Shown piece after piece: positions 8,110 through 16,411 of a DNA stretch of 16,487 nucleotides. The position numbers were made by a program, and so were the translations under genes. Below the pieces are notes generated by a model. It made no database searches. It was not told the DNA's origin and saw only the letters and a list, made by a program, of their open reading frames with translations. The DNA is from JBJYKD01 sp049310025 (GTDB taxonomy: Bacteria > Bacillota > Thermosediminibacteria > Thermosediminibacterales > Tepidanaerobacteraceae): contig NZ_JBJYKD010000044.1 in the NCBI RefSeq assembly GCF_049310025.1, positions 1 through 16,487 on the forward strand, in the 5' to 3' direction. How positions within the stretch are numbered: position 1 is the first letter of the stretch; each line of letters begins with the position of its first letter.

Positions 8110-10701
8110 CTAATTTAACTTTTGTTTTATGGAAAAAAGAAAATTCAAGGCTTCTAGAGGAGTGATAGTATTGATATCCAGGGCTTTTATCTTTGAGATA
8201 ACTTCCTGTTCCTTCAAATTATCCAAATTGATCTGGCTGTCTTCCTGAATTTTGTCTTTTGTTGCCGCCACGTCGGCATTCACGACGGCTCCTTTTTGCC
8301 CGCTTTCAAGCCCCTGGAGGATTTCCCTTGCCCTGTTGACAACGACTTTCGGCAGGCCCGCCAGCTTTGCCACCTGTATGCCGTAGCTTTTATCCGCTTC
8401 GCCTGCGACAATTTTTCTCAGGAAGATTATATCTTCTCCCTTTTCCTTTACTGTTATTTTATAGTTCTTAACCCCTTTAAGGTTTTTTAAGGCTGTGAGT
8501 TCATGGTAATGAGTGGCAAAAAGAGTCTTGGCGCCGACATTCTTTTGAATGTATTCCACCACAGCCCAGGCAATGCTTAAGCCGTCAAAAGTGCTGGTGC
8601 CCCTGCCCACTTCGTCAAGGATTAAAAGGCTTTTGTTGGTGGCGTTTTTTAAAATGTATGCCATTTCCGACATTTCTACCATAAAAGTGCTCTGACCCGA
8701 AGCCAGGTTATCGGAAGCGCCTATACGCGTAAATATTTTATCGACAAGTCCTATCTCGGCTTTTTTAGCCGGAACGAAACACCCCATCTGAGCCATAAGG
8801 ACAATCAGGGCAACCTGCCTCATGTATGTGGACTTACCGGCCATGTTGGGGCCTGTAATGATGGATATCATAGAATCACGGCAATTGATATGAGTATCGT
8901 TGGGGATGAAGAGTTCTCCTTTTTGAGACTGTTCTACTACAGGATGGCGCCCCTCCAAGATGTTTATTTCATCTTTTAATGTGACTTCCGGCTTTACATA
9001 GTTATTTTTTGAAGAAACTTCCGCCAGGGACAGCAGTGCATCCAGCACAGAAATGCTTTCAGCGGTTTGCTTCATTCGGGGTATGTGTCTTATCAATTCT
9101 TGTCTTATTTCGCAAAAGACCCGGTATTCGAGATCCAGCAATTTTTCCTCGGCGTTTAATATGAGATATTCATATTCTTTCAATTCTTCTGTTATGTAGC
9201 GTTCACCATTGGCCAGGGTCTGTTTGCGTATGTAATTTTCCGGCACCATGGAAAGATTTGATTTTGTTACCTCTATATAGTATCCGAATACCTTGTTAAA
9301 TCCCACTTTCAAGGATTTTATGCCGGTCTTTTCCCGCTCCTTTTTTTCCAATTCGGCTATCCATGTCTTACCTTCTTTTGAGGCTTTTCTCAATTTGTCA
9401 ATTTCGCCGTTGTATCCTTCCTTTATTATCCCGCCTTCTTTAACGGAAAGTGGCGGATCTTCGTCGATTGATTTTTCCAGCAGCATAAATATATCTTGCA
9501 GGGGGTCTATATTATCTTTCAAGGTTTTAAGCAGCTTGGACTTGCACTGGTTTAAAATGCTTTTTATTTGAGGAAAATTCTTTATTGTATTTTTTATTGT
9601 CAACAGGTCTCTGGCGTTAATATTTCCGCAAACCAGTTTACCGGTTAATCGCTCTAAATCGTAAACGTTTTTTAACTGCTGTTTTAAATCTTCTCTTAGA
9701 AAAAAGTTGTTGTAAAGTTCCTCTACTGCATCCAGTCTTTCACTTATTTTTATGATGTCTATTAAAGGCTGCTCAATCCATTTCCTTAGAATCCTGGCTC
9801 CCATTGAAGTCTGGGTTTTGTCCAGCACCCATAGAAGGGTTCCGGCTTTTTTGCCATCTTTAAGAGATTCGGTTAATTCCAGATTTTTCCGACTGGAAAG
9901 ATCCAAAATCATGTAATCGCGAGTTTCATAGTACCTGATAGAATTAATATGGTAAAGGGTCGATTTTTGAGTCTCATTTAAATAATTAAGACAGGCTCCG
10001 GAAGCTATTAAGGCATATTTTTTATCCAGGATTTCTTCCAGTCGTTCTTCACCCAGCTGGGATATTAACACATCCCGGGCCTTTTTTTCGAAAAAGTAAT
10101 CATCTTCTTTTAACGTGAGATACGTCATGAAATTATCGCTGAGTTTCTTTTTTAAAAAATCATCTGTCAGGACGTGGTTATTCACAAGGCATTCCCGGGG
10201 AGACAGTTTCCCTATCTCATTTAATAACTCCTGATAAGGATGGGAAGATTTTAATTCCGTAGTTAAAAACTCTCCTGTCATTAAATCAATGAAGGATATA
10301 CCAAAATTATCCCCATCCCTGAATATGCAGCAGAGGAAGTTGTTTTTTTCCTCTTCCAGGGCGTTTAAATCGGTAATAGTTCCGGGTGTGACTATTTTGA
10401 CAACATCTCGCTTCACAAGATCTTTGGCGAGCTTGGGGTCTTCCACCTGTTCACAAATGACCACTTTATAGCCTTTGGAGATAAGCTTTGCGATATACTG
10501 GTCTGCGGCGTGGTATGGGACGCCCGCCATGGGAACTCTATTTTCCGGGTCTCTGGAAGTCAGGGCAATTTCCAGCTCCCTGGAGCCTATTTCGGCGTCT
10601 TCAAAAAACATCTCATAAAAATCGCCCAGCCGGAAAAATACTATATAATCCCTGTATTTGTTTTTTATTTCTTTATACTGTTTTATCATCGGTGTATCCA
10701 T
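8110..10701 (-). CDS. mutS: MutS, DNA mismatch recognition ATPase
   Basis: MutS clamps on mismatches and small loops and recruits MutL on ATP binding. At 863 residues it is full length. The mismatch-reading Phe28-Tyr-Glu30 is in FRLGDFYEMFFEDA; connector, lever and clamp regions follow. The C-terminal ABC-type ATPase has Walker A GPNMAGKST (617-625), Walker B LLILDE (692-697), and ATHYHEL (729-735). A C-terminal helical tail ends at LNFLFSIKQKL. The ATG at 10701 gives the canonical TPMIKQY N-terminus. Oddly, the only Shine-Dalgarno (GGAGGGAG, 10717-10724) is 15 bases from the start and lies in a predicted stem. It is third in the operon, between miaB and mutL. Confidence 0.98.
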   Translation of the reverse strand: MDTPMIKQYKEIKNKYRDYIVFFRLGDFYEMFFEDAEIGSRELEIALTSRDPENRVPMAGVPYHAADQYIAKLISKGYKVVICEQVEDPKLAKDLVKRDVVKIVTPGTITDLNALEEEKNNFLCCIFRDGDNFGISFIDLMTGEFLTTELKSSHPYQELLNEIGKLSPRECLVNNHVLTDDFLKKKLSDNFMTYLTLKEDDYFFEKKARDVLISQLGEERLEEILDKKYALIASGACLNYLNETQKSTLYHINSIRYYETRDYMILDLSSRKNLELTESLKDGKKAGTLLWVLDKTQTSMGARILRKWIEQPLIDIIKISERLDAVEELYNNFFLREDLKQQLKNVYDLERLTGKLVCGNINARDLLTIKNTIKNFPQIKSILNQCKSKLLKTLKDNIDPLQDIFMLLEKSIDEDPPLSVKEGGIIKEGYNGEIDKLRKASKEGKTWIAELEKKEREKTGIKSLKVGFNKVFGYYIEVTKSNLSMVPENYIRKQTLANGERYITEELKEYEYLILNAEEKLLDLEYRVFCEIRQELIRHIPRMKQTAESISVLDALLSLAEVSSKNNYVKPEVTLKDEINILEGRHPVVEQSQKGELFIPNDTHINCRDSMISIITGPNMAGKSTYMRQVALIVLMAQMGCFVPAKKAEIGLVDKIFTRIGASDNLASGQSTFMVEMSEMAYILKNATNKSLLILDEVGRGTSTFDGLSIAWAVVEYIQKNVGAKTLFATHYHELTALKNLKGVKNYKITVKEKGEDIIFLRKIVAGEADKSYGIQVAKLAGLPKVVVNRAREILQGLESGQKGAVVNADVAATKDKIQEDSQINLDNLKEQEVISKIKALDINTITPLEALNFLFSIKQKLN

Positions 10702-10712
10702 GTTTGTCGTTG

Positions 10713-10785
10713 AAAACTCCCTCCAGACATTTGATGACGGTTTTCCAAGCCTTCCAAAATACCCGCAGCCGTCTGCAGGAGTTTT
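10713..10785 (-). promoter_or_regulatory. mutS leader hairpin covering the ribosome-binding site
   Basis: Within the 95-bp miaB-mutS gap, the minus strand reads AAAACTCC-TG-CAGAC (10771-10785) and later GTCTG-GAG-GGAGTTTT (10713-10728). These arms can form 8 + 5 base pairs around a 2 x 3 internal loop, closing about 42 bases. The 3' arm contains the whole GGAGGGAG of mutS. Pairing is read from the sequence by eye; no folding energy was computed. A terminator is less likely because only four T residues follow the stem. Confidence 0.45.
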
Positions 10786-10796
10786 TTTGGTTTAGT

Positions 10797-12113
10797 TTAT
10801 TTTTCGATTCGGCCGATTAACGACCAGGTATGGGGTTCCGTGATTTTCACATTCACGAATTTGCCTATTAAGTCTTTAGAACCTTCAAAATTGACCACTT
10901 TGTTGGAACGGGTCCTTCCTGTGAGTCTGTTGATATTCCCTTTACTTATTCCTTCAACCAGAACTTCGAGGGTTTTACCTTTAAGCAACATATTCTTCTT
11001 TGCGCTTATGGCATCCTGGACCCGCATCAGTCTCTCAAGGCGGTCCTTTTTCACTTCTTCATCCACCTGGTCTTCCATTTCAGCCGCAGGAGTGCCTTTC
11101 CGCTTCGAGTACATAAAGGTGTAAGCCGAATCAAATTCCACCCTTCTAACAAGGTCGATGGTCTCCATGAAGTCCTCTTCTGTTTCTCCTGGAAACCCCA
11201 CGATAATGTCGGTGGTTATGGAAATGTCGGGAATTGCTTCTCTCAACTTTTTCACAAGATCCATGTAATGCTCCCGGGTATATTTTCTGTTCATGTTTTT
11301 CAGGACGCGGTTGCTTCCCGCCTGGACCGGTAGGTGTATGTGCTCGCAAACCTTATCGCATTCCTTCATGGCCAAAATAAGCTCATCGGACAGATCCTTG
11401 GGATGAGAGGTAGTAAACCTGATGCGCTCTATTCCTTCTATGGCATTCACTCTCCTCAGGAGCTCCGGAAAAGTAATCGGTTCGTCCAGATCTTTGCCGT
11501 AGGAATTGACATTTTGTCCCAGTAGATTTATTTCTACAAACCCTTCTCTGGCGAGGCCATTTATTTCCGCTATTATGTCTTGCGGTCTGCGGCTCTTTTC
11601 TCTGCCCCTTACATAGGGAACGATACAGTAACTACAATAATTGTTGCAGCCGTATGTTATCGTAACCCATGCCTTTATTTTATCATCCCTGATCATTGGC
11701 AGATTCTCCTCGATATCCGAGGTTTCTCGGGCGATTTCAACCACCGGCGAACTGGCCTGGCGGGCGTTTTCAATCAATTCAGGCAGCTTGTGAACGTTAT
11801 GAATGCCGAACAACAGGTCCACATAAGGGAGGTTTTCCGATATATGTTCTACAACATGGGGCTGCTGTATCATGCAACCGGATACGGCCAAAATCAGGTT
11901 GGGATTTTTTTGTTTGAGCTGCTTCAATTGAGCTATCCGCCCATAGACCTTTCTTTCCGCATTTTCACGCACACAACACGTGTTTAAAATGATGATATCA
12001 GCTTCTTTTAAAGAATCGGCTGGGCAGTATCCTAGCTTCTGGAGTACCCCTGAAATTACTTCGCTGTCATGGATGTTCATCTGGCATCCCCAGGTTATGA
12101 TCTTGTATTTCAT
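10797..12113 (-). CDS. miaB: MiaB, tRNA-2-methylthio-N6-dimethylallyladenosine synthase
   Basis: This radical SAM methylthiotransferase converts i6A37 of tRNA to ms2i6A37. The 438-residue protein has the three-domain MTTase layout. The N-terminal domain binds an auxiliary 4Fe-4S cluster through Cys10 (TWGCQMN), Cys46 (NTCCVRE) and Cys80 (SGCM). The radical SAM domain has CNNYCSYC, with Cys156, Cys160 and Cys163. A TRAM RNA-binding domain covers about 375-438. GCQMN and SGCMIQ are typical of MiaB rather than of MtaB or RimO. The ATG at 12113 has GGGAG about 11 bases upstream. It follows udg by 33 bp and shares an operon with miaA, the enzyme that makes its substrate. Confidence 0.96.
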   Translation of the reverse strand: MKYKIITWGCQMNIHDSEVISGVLQKLGYCPADSLKEADIIILNTCCVRENAERKVYGRIAQLKQLKQKNPNLILAVSGCMIQQPHVVEHISENLPYVDLLFGIHNVHKLPELIENARQASSPVVEIARETSDIEENLPMIRDDKIKAWVTITYGCNNYCSYCIVPYVRGREKSRRPQDIIAEINGLAREGFVEINLLGQNVNSYGKDLDEPITFPELLRRVNAIEGIERIRFTTSHPKDLSDELILAMKECDKVCEHIHLPVQAGSNRVLKNMNRKYTREHYMDLVKKLREAIPDISITTDIIVGFPGETEEDFMETIDLVRRVEFDSAYTFMYSKRKGTPAAEMEDQVDEEVKKDRLERLMRVQDAISAKKNMLLKGKTLEVLVEGISKGNINRLTGRTRSNKVVNFEGSKDLIGKFVNVKITEPHTWSLIGRIEK

Positions 12114-12146
12114 ATCCGGATTTACTCCCTTCAGATTGATATGATT

Positions 12147-12908
12147 TTAGCTGAATTTATAGTCGGGGGATAATTCCCTGACCTTTTCCAACGCTTTGTT
12201 AAAATCGCCCCATACTTCCCATTTGGTCTTATTTAAAGCTTTTCCCTGCTGTCTTAGAATATAAGCCGGGTGATACGTGGGCATTATCCAGTAGCCTCTG
12301 TCAAATATCCACTGCCCCCTTGACCTCATAATGCTGCTGTCCGGCATAAAATAATTGAGCGGCACCGCTCCCAGTGCAATGATAACCTTTGGATTAATGA
12401 GGCTGAGTTCAAGCTCCAGATTTTTGGAACACGCTTTTATCTCTTTCACAAAAGGTGTTCTGTTCATGGGGGGGCGGCATTTCACCACATTTGTAATGTA
12501 AACTCTTTCACGGTTCACGCCGAGTTTATTCAAAATGGTTGTTAAAAGCTGGCCGGCCCGTCCCACGAAAGGCCTTCCCATTCTGTCTTCGTCAAAGCCG
12601 GGTCCCTCACCGATCAACACAAGAGGTGAATTTAAGCATCCCTCGCCGGGCACTTTCTGGGTGTGGTGTTCCGCCCGGTGAAGGGGACAACCGGTGCAGG
12701 AATATAAATAATCTTTAATCTTTCTTGATAAAAAGTTTGTCAGTTCCTCGGAGTGAAGCTTTTTGGCCCTGATATTTTCTAAAAGCTCGTCATAATATAT
12801 GCCGGTTAAGTTGAATTGCTGTTTTACTTGCAACAAAAGTTTTAACGCATCGGGTAAATCTATTTCTTTTGCATGAAAACAGCTGCAAATATCATCCGCT
12901 ATTGCCAT
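12147..12908 (-). CDS. udg: Uracil-DNA glycosylase, family 4 (Fe-S)
   Basis: The enzyme removes uracil produced by cytosine deamination from DNA. The 253-residue protein has the family 4 motif 1 GEGPGFDEDRMGRPFVG near 100-116 and motif 2 HPAYILR with His213. Four Cys, at about 71, 74 (CTGCPLHR), 144 (KCRPP) and 160 (ACSKN), are placed to bind a 4Fe-4S cluster. Family 5 enzymes have a different motif 1 (GLAPA-type). About 65 N-terminal residues precede the catalytic fold, a common addition in thermophile homologues. I chose ATG at 12908, where AGGAGG has an eight-base spacing; an ATG at 12929 would put that site inside the gene. It is the first gene of the repair and tRNA-modification operon. 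Confidence 0.92.
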   Translation of the reverse strand: MAIADDICSCFHAKEIDLPDALKLLLQVKQQFNLTGIYYDELLENIRAKKLHSEELTNFLSRKIKDYLYSCTGCPLHRAEHHTQKVPGEGCLNSPLVLIGEGPGFDEDRMGRPFVGRAGQLLTTILNKLGVNRERVYITNVVKCRPPMNRTPFVKEIKACSKNLELELSLINPKVIIALGAVPLNYFMPDSSIMRSRGQWIFDRGYWIMPTYHPAYILRQQGKALNKTKWEVWGDFNKALEKVRELSPDYKFS

Positions 12909-12934
12909 AAACCGTTCCTCCTCACCCATTGTCT

Positions 12935-12962
12935 ATTATAACATAATATAAAATAAAGCCAA
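12935..12962 (-). promoter_or_regulatory. Promoter of the udg-miaB-mutSL-miaA-hfq operon
   Basis: On the minus strand TTGGCT (12957-12962) and TATAAT (12935-12940) are separated by 16 bases. Transcription would start near 12928 and leave a leader of about 20 bases carrying AGGAGG. It sits directly after the vanW terminator, which supports an operon boundary. I see no LexA-box-like palindrome at this promoter. Confidence 0.65.
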
Positions 12963-12964
12963 AT

Positions 12965-12996
12965 AAAAAAACCCCTAAAAAGATTATTTAGAGGTT
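12965..12996 (-). terminator. Intrinsic terminator of the vanW gene
   Basis: On the minus strand AACCTCTAAA and TTTAGGGGTT form a ten-pair stem (one G-T pair) around a seven-base loop, ending in a run of seven T residues. The 5' arm begins inside the vanW stop codon. Confidence 0.9.
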
Positions 12997-14386
12997 AATC
13001 CGGCGTAGAGGTCCCGTCGCCTGCCGGCAGCGGCTCATTCACTTTTTTCGCCTCAGGAGATTTCTCGCCCAAATATAAGATCGTGGGAGTCGGGTAATAC
13101 GTATCTACAGAAACCAGCTTTTTTTCTTGCTTACCGCCGGCATCGTATACCTTCCATACCCTAACCTGATAGCCCGGGGTTCCCTGCTTTATTGACATTT
13201 TTCCTTTTTCCATGTCGCTTGCTTTCTTAATCGTGATAGGAGGCGGAATGGTTTTAACCGTTTCTGAATAGACTTTGATATTTTTCTCAAATTTTTTATC
13301 CCCAAAAAATTTTACTGTTAAGGTGCCGTCTTGAACTTCTGTGAAAATCAGCAGGTGGCTTCCGGTGGTGTTCCGAAATTTCAAATCAATATGATTGTAA
13401 TTTACAGTGGCATCTCTGCCCAGAGGAACATAATTTACAGGCAAGGAATGATTGGCTCTCTCGACTATTTCAAGATCCGTCAGCAGAGCCAGGTTATAAA
13501 TGGTGCTCGAAAGCTGACAAACGCCGCCACCCACTCCGGGAACTGTTTCATTTTTAAAAAAAATGGGCGCCTCTTTGTATCCTTTTTCGCCTGTCCGCTC
13601 TCCTACGGTGTCGTTAAAAGAAAATATCTCATTGGGTGCAATTATATGTCCGTTCAATTTTTCGGCGGCAAGCCTTATATTTTCTGCCCTTTCTCTTTGA
13701 GCTTTATTAAATTTTGTGGAGTACTCTGCCATCTTGACTTTGATGTTCATCGATAAAAGATCATCCCTGGTTTTTTCCGCTCTCAATTCTTTTACCGGTA
13801 TATGTACTATTTTTTGCTTTTGCGGCTCCCATAACACTTTGACAATTTCCTCTTTTAATTTTTCTTCATCCACTGTAAGGCCTGGTTCATCCTCTACAAC
13901 GGTCACGGTATCGTTTTCAATCTTAAAAAAAGCATTTTTAGGCTGGACCGTTACGCTTTCTTTTATTTCCTTAAATGCAATTCGGGCTCTGTCTTCGTTA
14001 AACGTTACTATGAGATTGATTTTAATCGGTGTTCTTCTGTATTTTAACCGGTGTAAAAAGCTCTCGACAAAAAACTTACTTTTTCCCTGCATAAATGCAT
14101 TTTCAATGCTTTTCTTTATATCGATTTCAAAAAGATCCGAAGGGTCAACCTGCCATTTTTTGCCGTCATGGACGAGCAAAATGGGTGTGAAGATGTTTTC
14201 TTGGATGTATTTTGACAGCATTAATTCGGCCTCTTTTTTGGAAAGCCCCCCCACATTTATTTTTTCGATATAGACGCCGTCAAAAATTCTATCTCTGTAC
14301 TGACTCTCTTCAAAATATAAATATGCGGCGGCCAGGCTTATACACAAAAGCAGGATTAAACACGTCCAGGCAGCTTTTTTTCGCAC
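12995..14386 (-). CDS. VanW-family, G5-domain membrane-anchored envelope protein
   Basis: The 463-residue protein begins with a basic cluster and one hydrophobic segment (residues 6-24), an uncleaved anchor or signal peptide, so the rest should be outside the cell. Two repeats resembling the peptidoglycan-binding YoaR-type domain lie at about 35-110 and 125-200. The VanW domain covers about 215-350, with the signature GVGGGVCQLSSTIY near 284-297 and NH near 312. A G5-like domain covers about 365-440 and precedes a Pro-rich tail. The biochemical role of VanW is not established; family members are tied to cell-wall biology and to vancomycin-resistance clusters, but nothing here indicates resistance. 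I chose the GTG at 14386, with AGGTAGG nine bases upstream; a GTG at 14395 abuts that site. Confidence 0.88.
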   Translation of the reverse strand: MRKKAAWTCLILLLCISLAAAYLYFEESQYRDRIFDGVYIEKINVGGLSKKEAELMLSKYIQENIFTPILLVHDGKKWQVDPSDLFEIDIKKSIENAFMQGKSKFFVESFLHRLKYRRTPIKINLIVTFNEDRARIAFKEIKESVTVQPKNAFFKIENDTVTVVEDEPGLTVDEEKLKEEIVKVLWEPQKQKIVHIPVKELRAEKTRDDLLSMNIKVKMAEYSTKFNKAQRERAENIRLAAEKLNGHIIAPNEIFSFNDTVGERTGEKGYKEAPIFFKNETVPGVGGGVCQLSSTIYNLALLTDLEIVERANHSLPVNYVPLGRDATVNYNHIDLKFRNTTGSHLLIFTEVQDGTLTVKFFGDKKFEKNIKVYSETVKTIPPPITIKKASDMEKGKMSIKQGTPGYQVRVWKVYDAGGKQEKKLVSVDTYYPTPTILYLGEKSPEAKKVNEPLPAGDGTSTPD

Positions 14387-14434
14387 CGTCCTCACCCTAC
14401 CTAATTAATCCTACCTTATGTATAAGCGATTTCA

Positions 14435-14839
14435 TTAAAAAAAATGCCTGTCAAATTTCTGCTTCCGAATTGCCTCACAGGCAATTTCCATTAAAATTAA
14501 ATTGCCGGCATGGGCTTGACGGTTATTTAATCTTAAAATTCCTCTCTTTTTAAATCCGCATTTTTCATAACACTGCTCTTTTATTGTCCTCATAAACTCT
14601 CAGATAGAGCTTCTTAAATCCTTTGACTTCAAATATGTATTTTTAAAAAGTTGCCAGGGCATCCGAAGCGTAGCCTTTATCCCAAAAGCTCTTTTCTCCT
14701 ATTTACATAAAAAGTTCCGCCTGTTTATTTTTCCATTTAATGTGGTCTTCTATCTTGCACAAAAAATGCCGCTCTTATCTTCAATGGAAAGAATTTGATG
14801 GAATCGGCCTCAAGTTGATTTTTCTCCCTGTATTTTCAT
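14435..14839 (-). pseudogene. Decayed RimL-type GNAT acetyltransferase
   Basis: In pieces across frames, the minus strand encodes a GNAT N-acetyltransferase. The pieces are MKIQGEK at 14839, NLRPI one frame over, IEDKSGIF, then KIEDHIKWKNKQAELF, a stop, GEKSFWDKGYASDALATF (the acetyl-CoA-binding region), a stop, KYIFEVKGFKKLYLRVYED, a frameshift, and CYEKCGFKKRGILRLN to a TAA at 14435. Visible lesions are at least three frameshifts, one of them a lost A in a run after codon 7, two in-frame stops, and an apparent loss of about 40-50 codons between NLRPI and IEDKSGIF. The total is about 135 codons against the usual 170-180. AGGGATG upstream of the ATG may be the old ribosome site. The region between the flanking genes (14387-14954) holds nothing else except a terminator. 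Confidence 0.85.
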
Positions 14840-14925
14840 GCTGTCACATCCCTGTAAGGTATATTTGCAGAGATTAAATTCAACTTCGGAAGAAAAAATC
14901 CTTTATGCAATTTCGACCGTTATTG

Positions 14926-14956
14926 AAAAAAAATACCCTTGATTATAAGGGTATTT
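14926..14956 (-). terminator. Intrinsic terminator after the carboxyltransferase gene
   Basis: On the minus strand AAATACCCTT and AAGGGTATTT form a perfect ten-pair stem with a six-base loop, followed by T residues (a run of eight including the end of the stem). The 5' arm overlaps the stop codon of the upstream gene. Confidence 0.92.
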
Positions 14957-16346
14957 ATGCGGGATATACATCAAACTTTTCTTTTTGGACGAGATTTCCA
15001 TCTATTTTATATTTTTGAGCCTGGCGCTCCTGGAAAAATTTCACGGCGATCTGCGGGAAGAGAGCGTAGGTAAGTACATCCTCTTCTTTTTCCATGTAAT
15101 ACGATATTTCTTTGAAGTCCTTTTCGAGTTCCGGTTCCAGGAGGTCTGCGGGCCGGCAGGTGATGGTCTCTTCATCGCCTATAATTTTTTTCTTTACGTC
15201 CGGGTTGATAGGTGCGGGAGGTTTACCGTATAATCCCTTGACGTAATTTTTAACTTCATTGATGACCATTTTGTACCTTTCGCCTGTAATTACGTTCACC
15301 ACAGCCTGGGTACCCACTATCTGGCTTGTAGGCGTAACTAAGGGCGGATATCCCAGGTCCTCCCTTACCCTCGGAACCTCTTTTAAGACATCGGGGAGTT
15401 TGTTCAGTGCGTTCTGCTGCTTGAGCTGGCTTGTGAGATTGGACAGCATTCCGCCCGGGATCTGGTAGTTTAAAACCATGGTATCGACCATTGTTATGAC
15501 ACTGTCGATTTTATAGTGAGTCCTGACTTCCCTGAAATGCTCAGCTATATCAGAAAGGAGTTCCATATCCAGCTCGGTATCATAAGGTGTGTTCTTCAAA
15601 ACGGCCACCATGGTCTCCGTGGGCGGCTGGGATGTTCCCAGGGCAAAAGGCGACATGGCGGTATCTATTACGTCCACTCCGGCTTCAATGGCTTTCAGGT
15701 ATGTCATGGAAGCCATGCCGCTGGTATAATGGCTGTGAAGTTGTATGGGAATATTGATCTCCTGCTTTAATTTAGTCACCAGCTCATATGCGTCATATGG
15801 TGAAAGAAGGCCTGCCATGTCCTTAATGCACAGGGAGTCTATGCCCATGTCCACCAGCTGTTTTGCCACTGAAACATAGTATTCGTTGTTGTGGACGGGG
15901 CTTATGGTGTAAACAACCGTCCCCTGGGCATGGCCGCCGTATTTTTTTGTAGCTTCAATGGCTTTCTCCATATTTCTAATATCGTTTAATGCGTCAAAAA
16001 TCCGTATTATGTCAATCCCGTTTTCTATGGACTTTTTGACGAACATGTCTACGACATCATCCGGGTAATGGTGATACCCCAACAGGTTCTGACCTCTTAA
16101 AAGCATCTGCAACGGTGTTTTTTGAATTTTTTCCTTTAGTTTTCTGAGTCTTATCCACGGATCCTCATTTAAAAATCGTATACAACTGTCAAACGTGGCG
16201 CCACCCCACACTTCCAGTGAATGAAAACCCACCTGGTCCAGCTTATCGGCAATGGGTAGCATTTCATCGATCTTCATACGGGTGGCTATAAGAGATTGAT
16301 GGGCATCCCTTAGAATTGTATCGGTTATTCCAACTTTTTTTTGCAA
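14955..16346 (-). CDS. oadA: Carboxyltransferase (alpha/5S) subunit of a biotin-dependent oxaloacetate decarboxylase or pyruvate carboxylase
   Basis: The enzyme moves CO2 between oxaloacetate (or a related acid) and carboxybiotin in the cytoplasm. The 463-residue protein has a DRE-TIM barrel with DTILRDAHQS at 9-18 (metal ligand Asp14), Lys175 in CIKDMAG as the expected carbamylated lysine, and metal ligands His204 and His206 in LHSHYTSG. The conserved carboxylase C-terminal region follows. The protein stops after it without a biotinyl domain (no AMKM), so the biotin carrier must be a separate gene. Next to oadB this points to a Na+-pumping oxaloacetate decarboxylase; PycB or a transcarboxylase 5S subunit are alternatives. 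The start is TTG at 16346, with AAAGGAG seven bases upstream. Confidence 0.9.
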   Translation of the reverse strand: MQKKVGITDTILRDAHQSLIATRMKIDEMLPIADKLDQVGFHSLEVWGGATFDSCIRFLNEDPWIRLRKLKEKIQKTPLQMLLRGQNLLGYHHYPDDVVDMFVKKSIENGIDIIRIFDALNDIRNMEKAIEATKKYGGHAQGTVVYTISPVHNNEYYVSVAKQLVDMGIDSLCIKDMAGLLSPYDAYELVTKLKQEINIPIQLHSHYTSGMASMTYLKAIEAGVDVIDTAMSPFALGTSQPPTETMVAVLKNTPYDTELDMELLSDIAEHFREVRTHYKIDSVITMVDTMVLNYQIPGGMLSNLTSQLKQQNALNKLPDVLKEVPRVREDLGYPPLVTPTSQIVGTQAVVNVITGERYKMVINEVKNYVKGLYGKPPAPINPDVKKKIIGDEETITCRPADLLEPELEKDFKEISYYMEKEEDVLTYALFPQIAVKFFQERQAQKYKIDGNLVQKEKFDVYPA

Positions 16347-16411
16347 AACGATTCTCCTTTCCGTTATTTACAAGCTTTTTACTCGTTTTTTAAACAGGGG
16401 GATGGACTGTA

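Noticed and set aside
10488..10820. Plus-strand frame spanning the mutS start and the miaB-mutS gap
   Set aside because: It is antisense to the MutS mismatch-binding domain and lacks a start signal; the gap is better explained as the mutS leader.
13716..14273. Long plus-strand frame of 185 codons opposite vanW
   Set aside because: It is antisense to the peptidoglycan-binding-like repeats of the VanW protein; Ser/Phe-rich composition is typical of a reverse-strand shadow.
12995..14386. Vancomycin-resistance gene
   Set aside because: The VanW domain is widespread in Firmicute envelope proteins. No vanHAX, VanS/VanR or D-Ala-D-Lac ligase gene is present.
14420..14456. TTGACA upstream of vanW as its -35 element
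   Set aside because: The nearest TATACA is 24 bases away, too far for a standard promoter, and the TTGACA lies in the last codons of the GNAT remnant (KFDRHFF).
14435..14954. A regulatory leader or small RNA gene in the gap before vanW
   Set aside because: The sequence is accounted for by the decayed GNAT gene plus the oadA terminator. No strong additional hairpins were seen.
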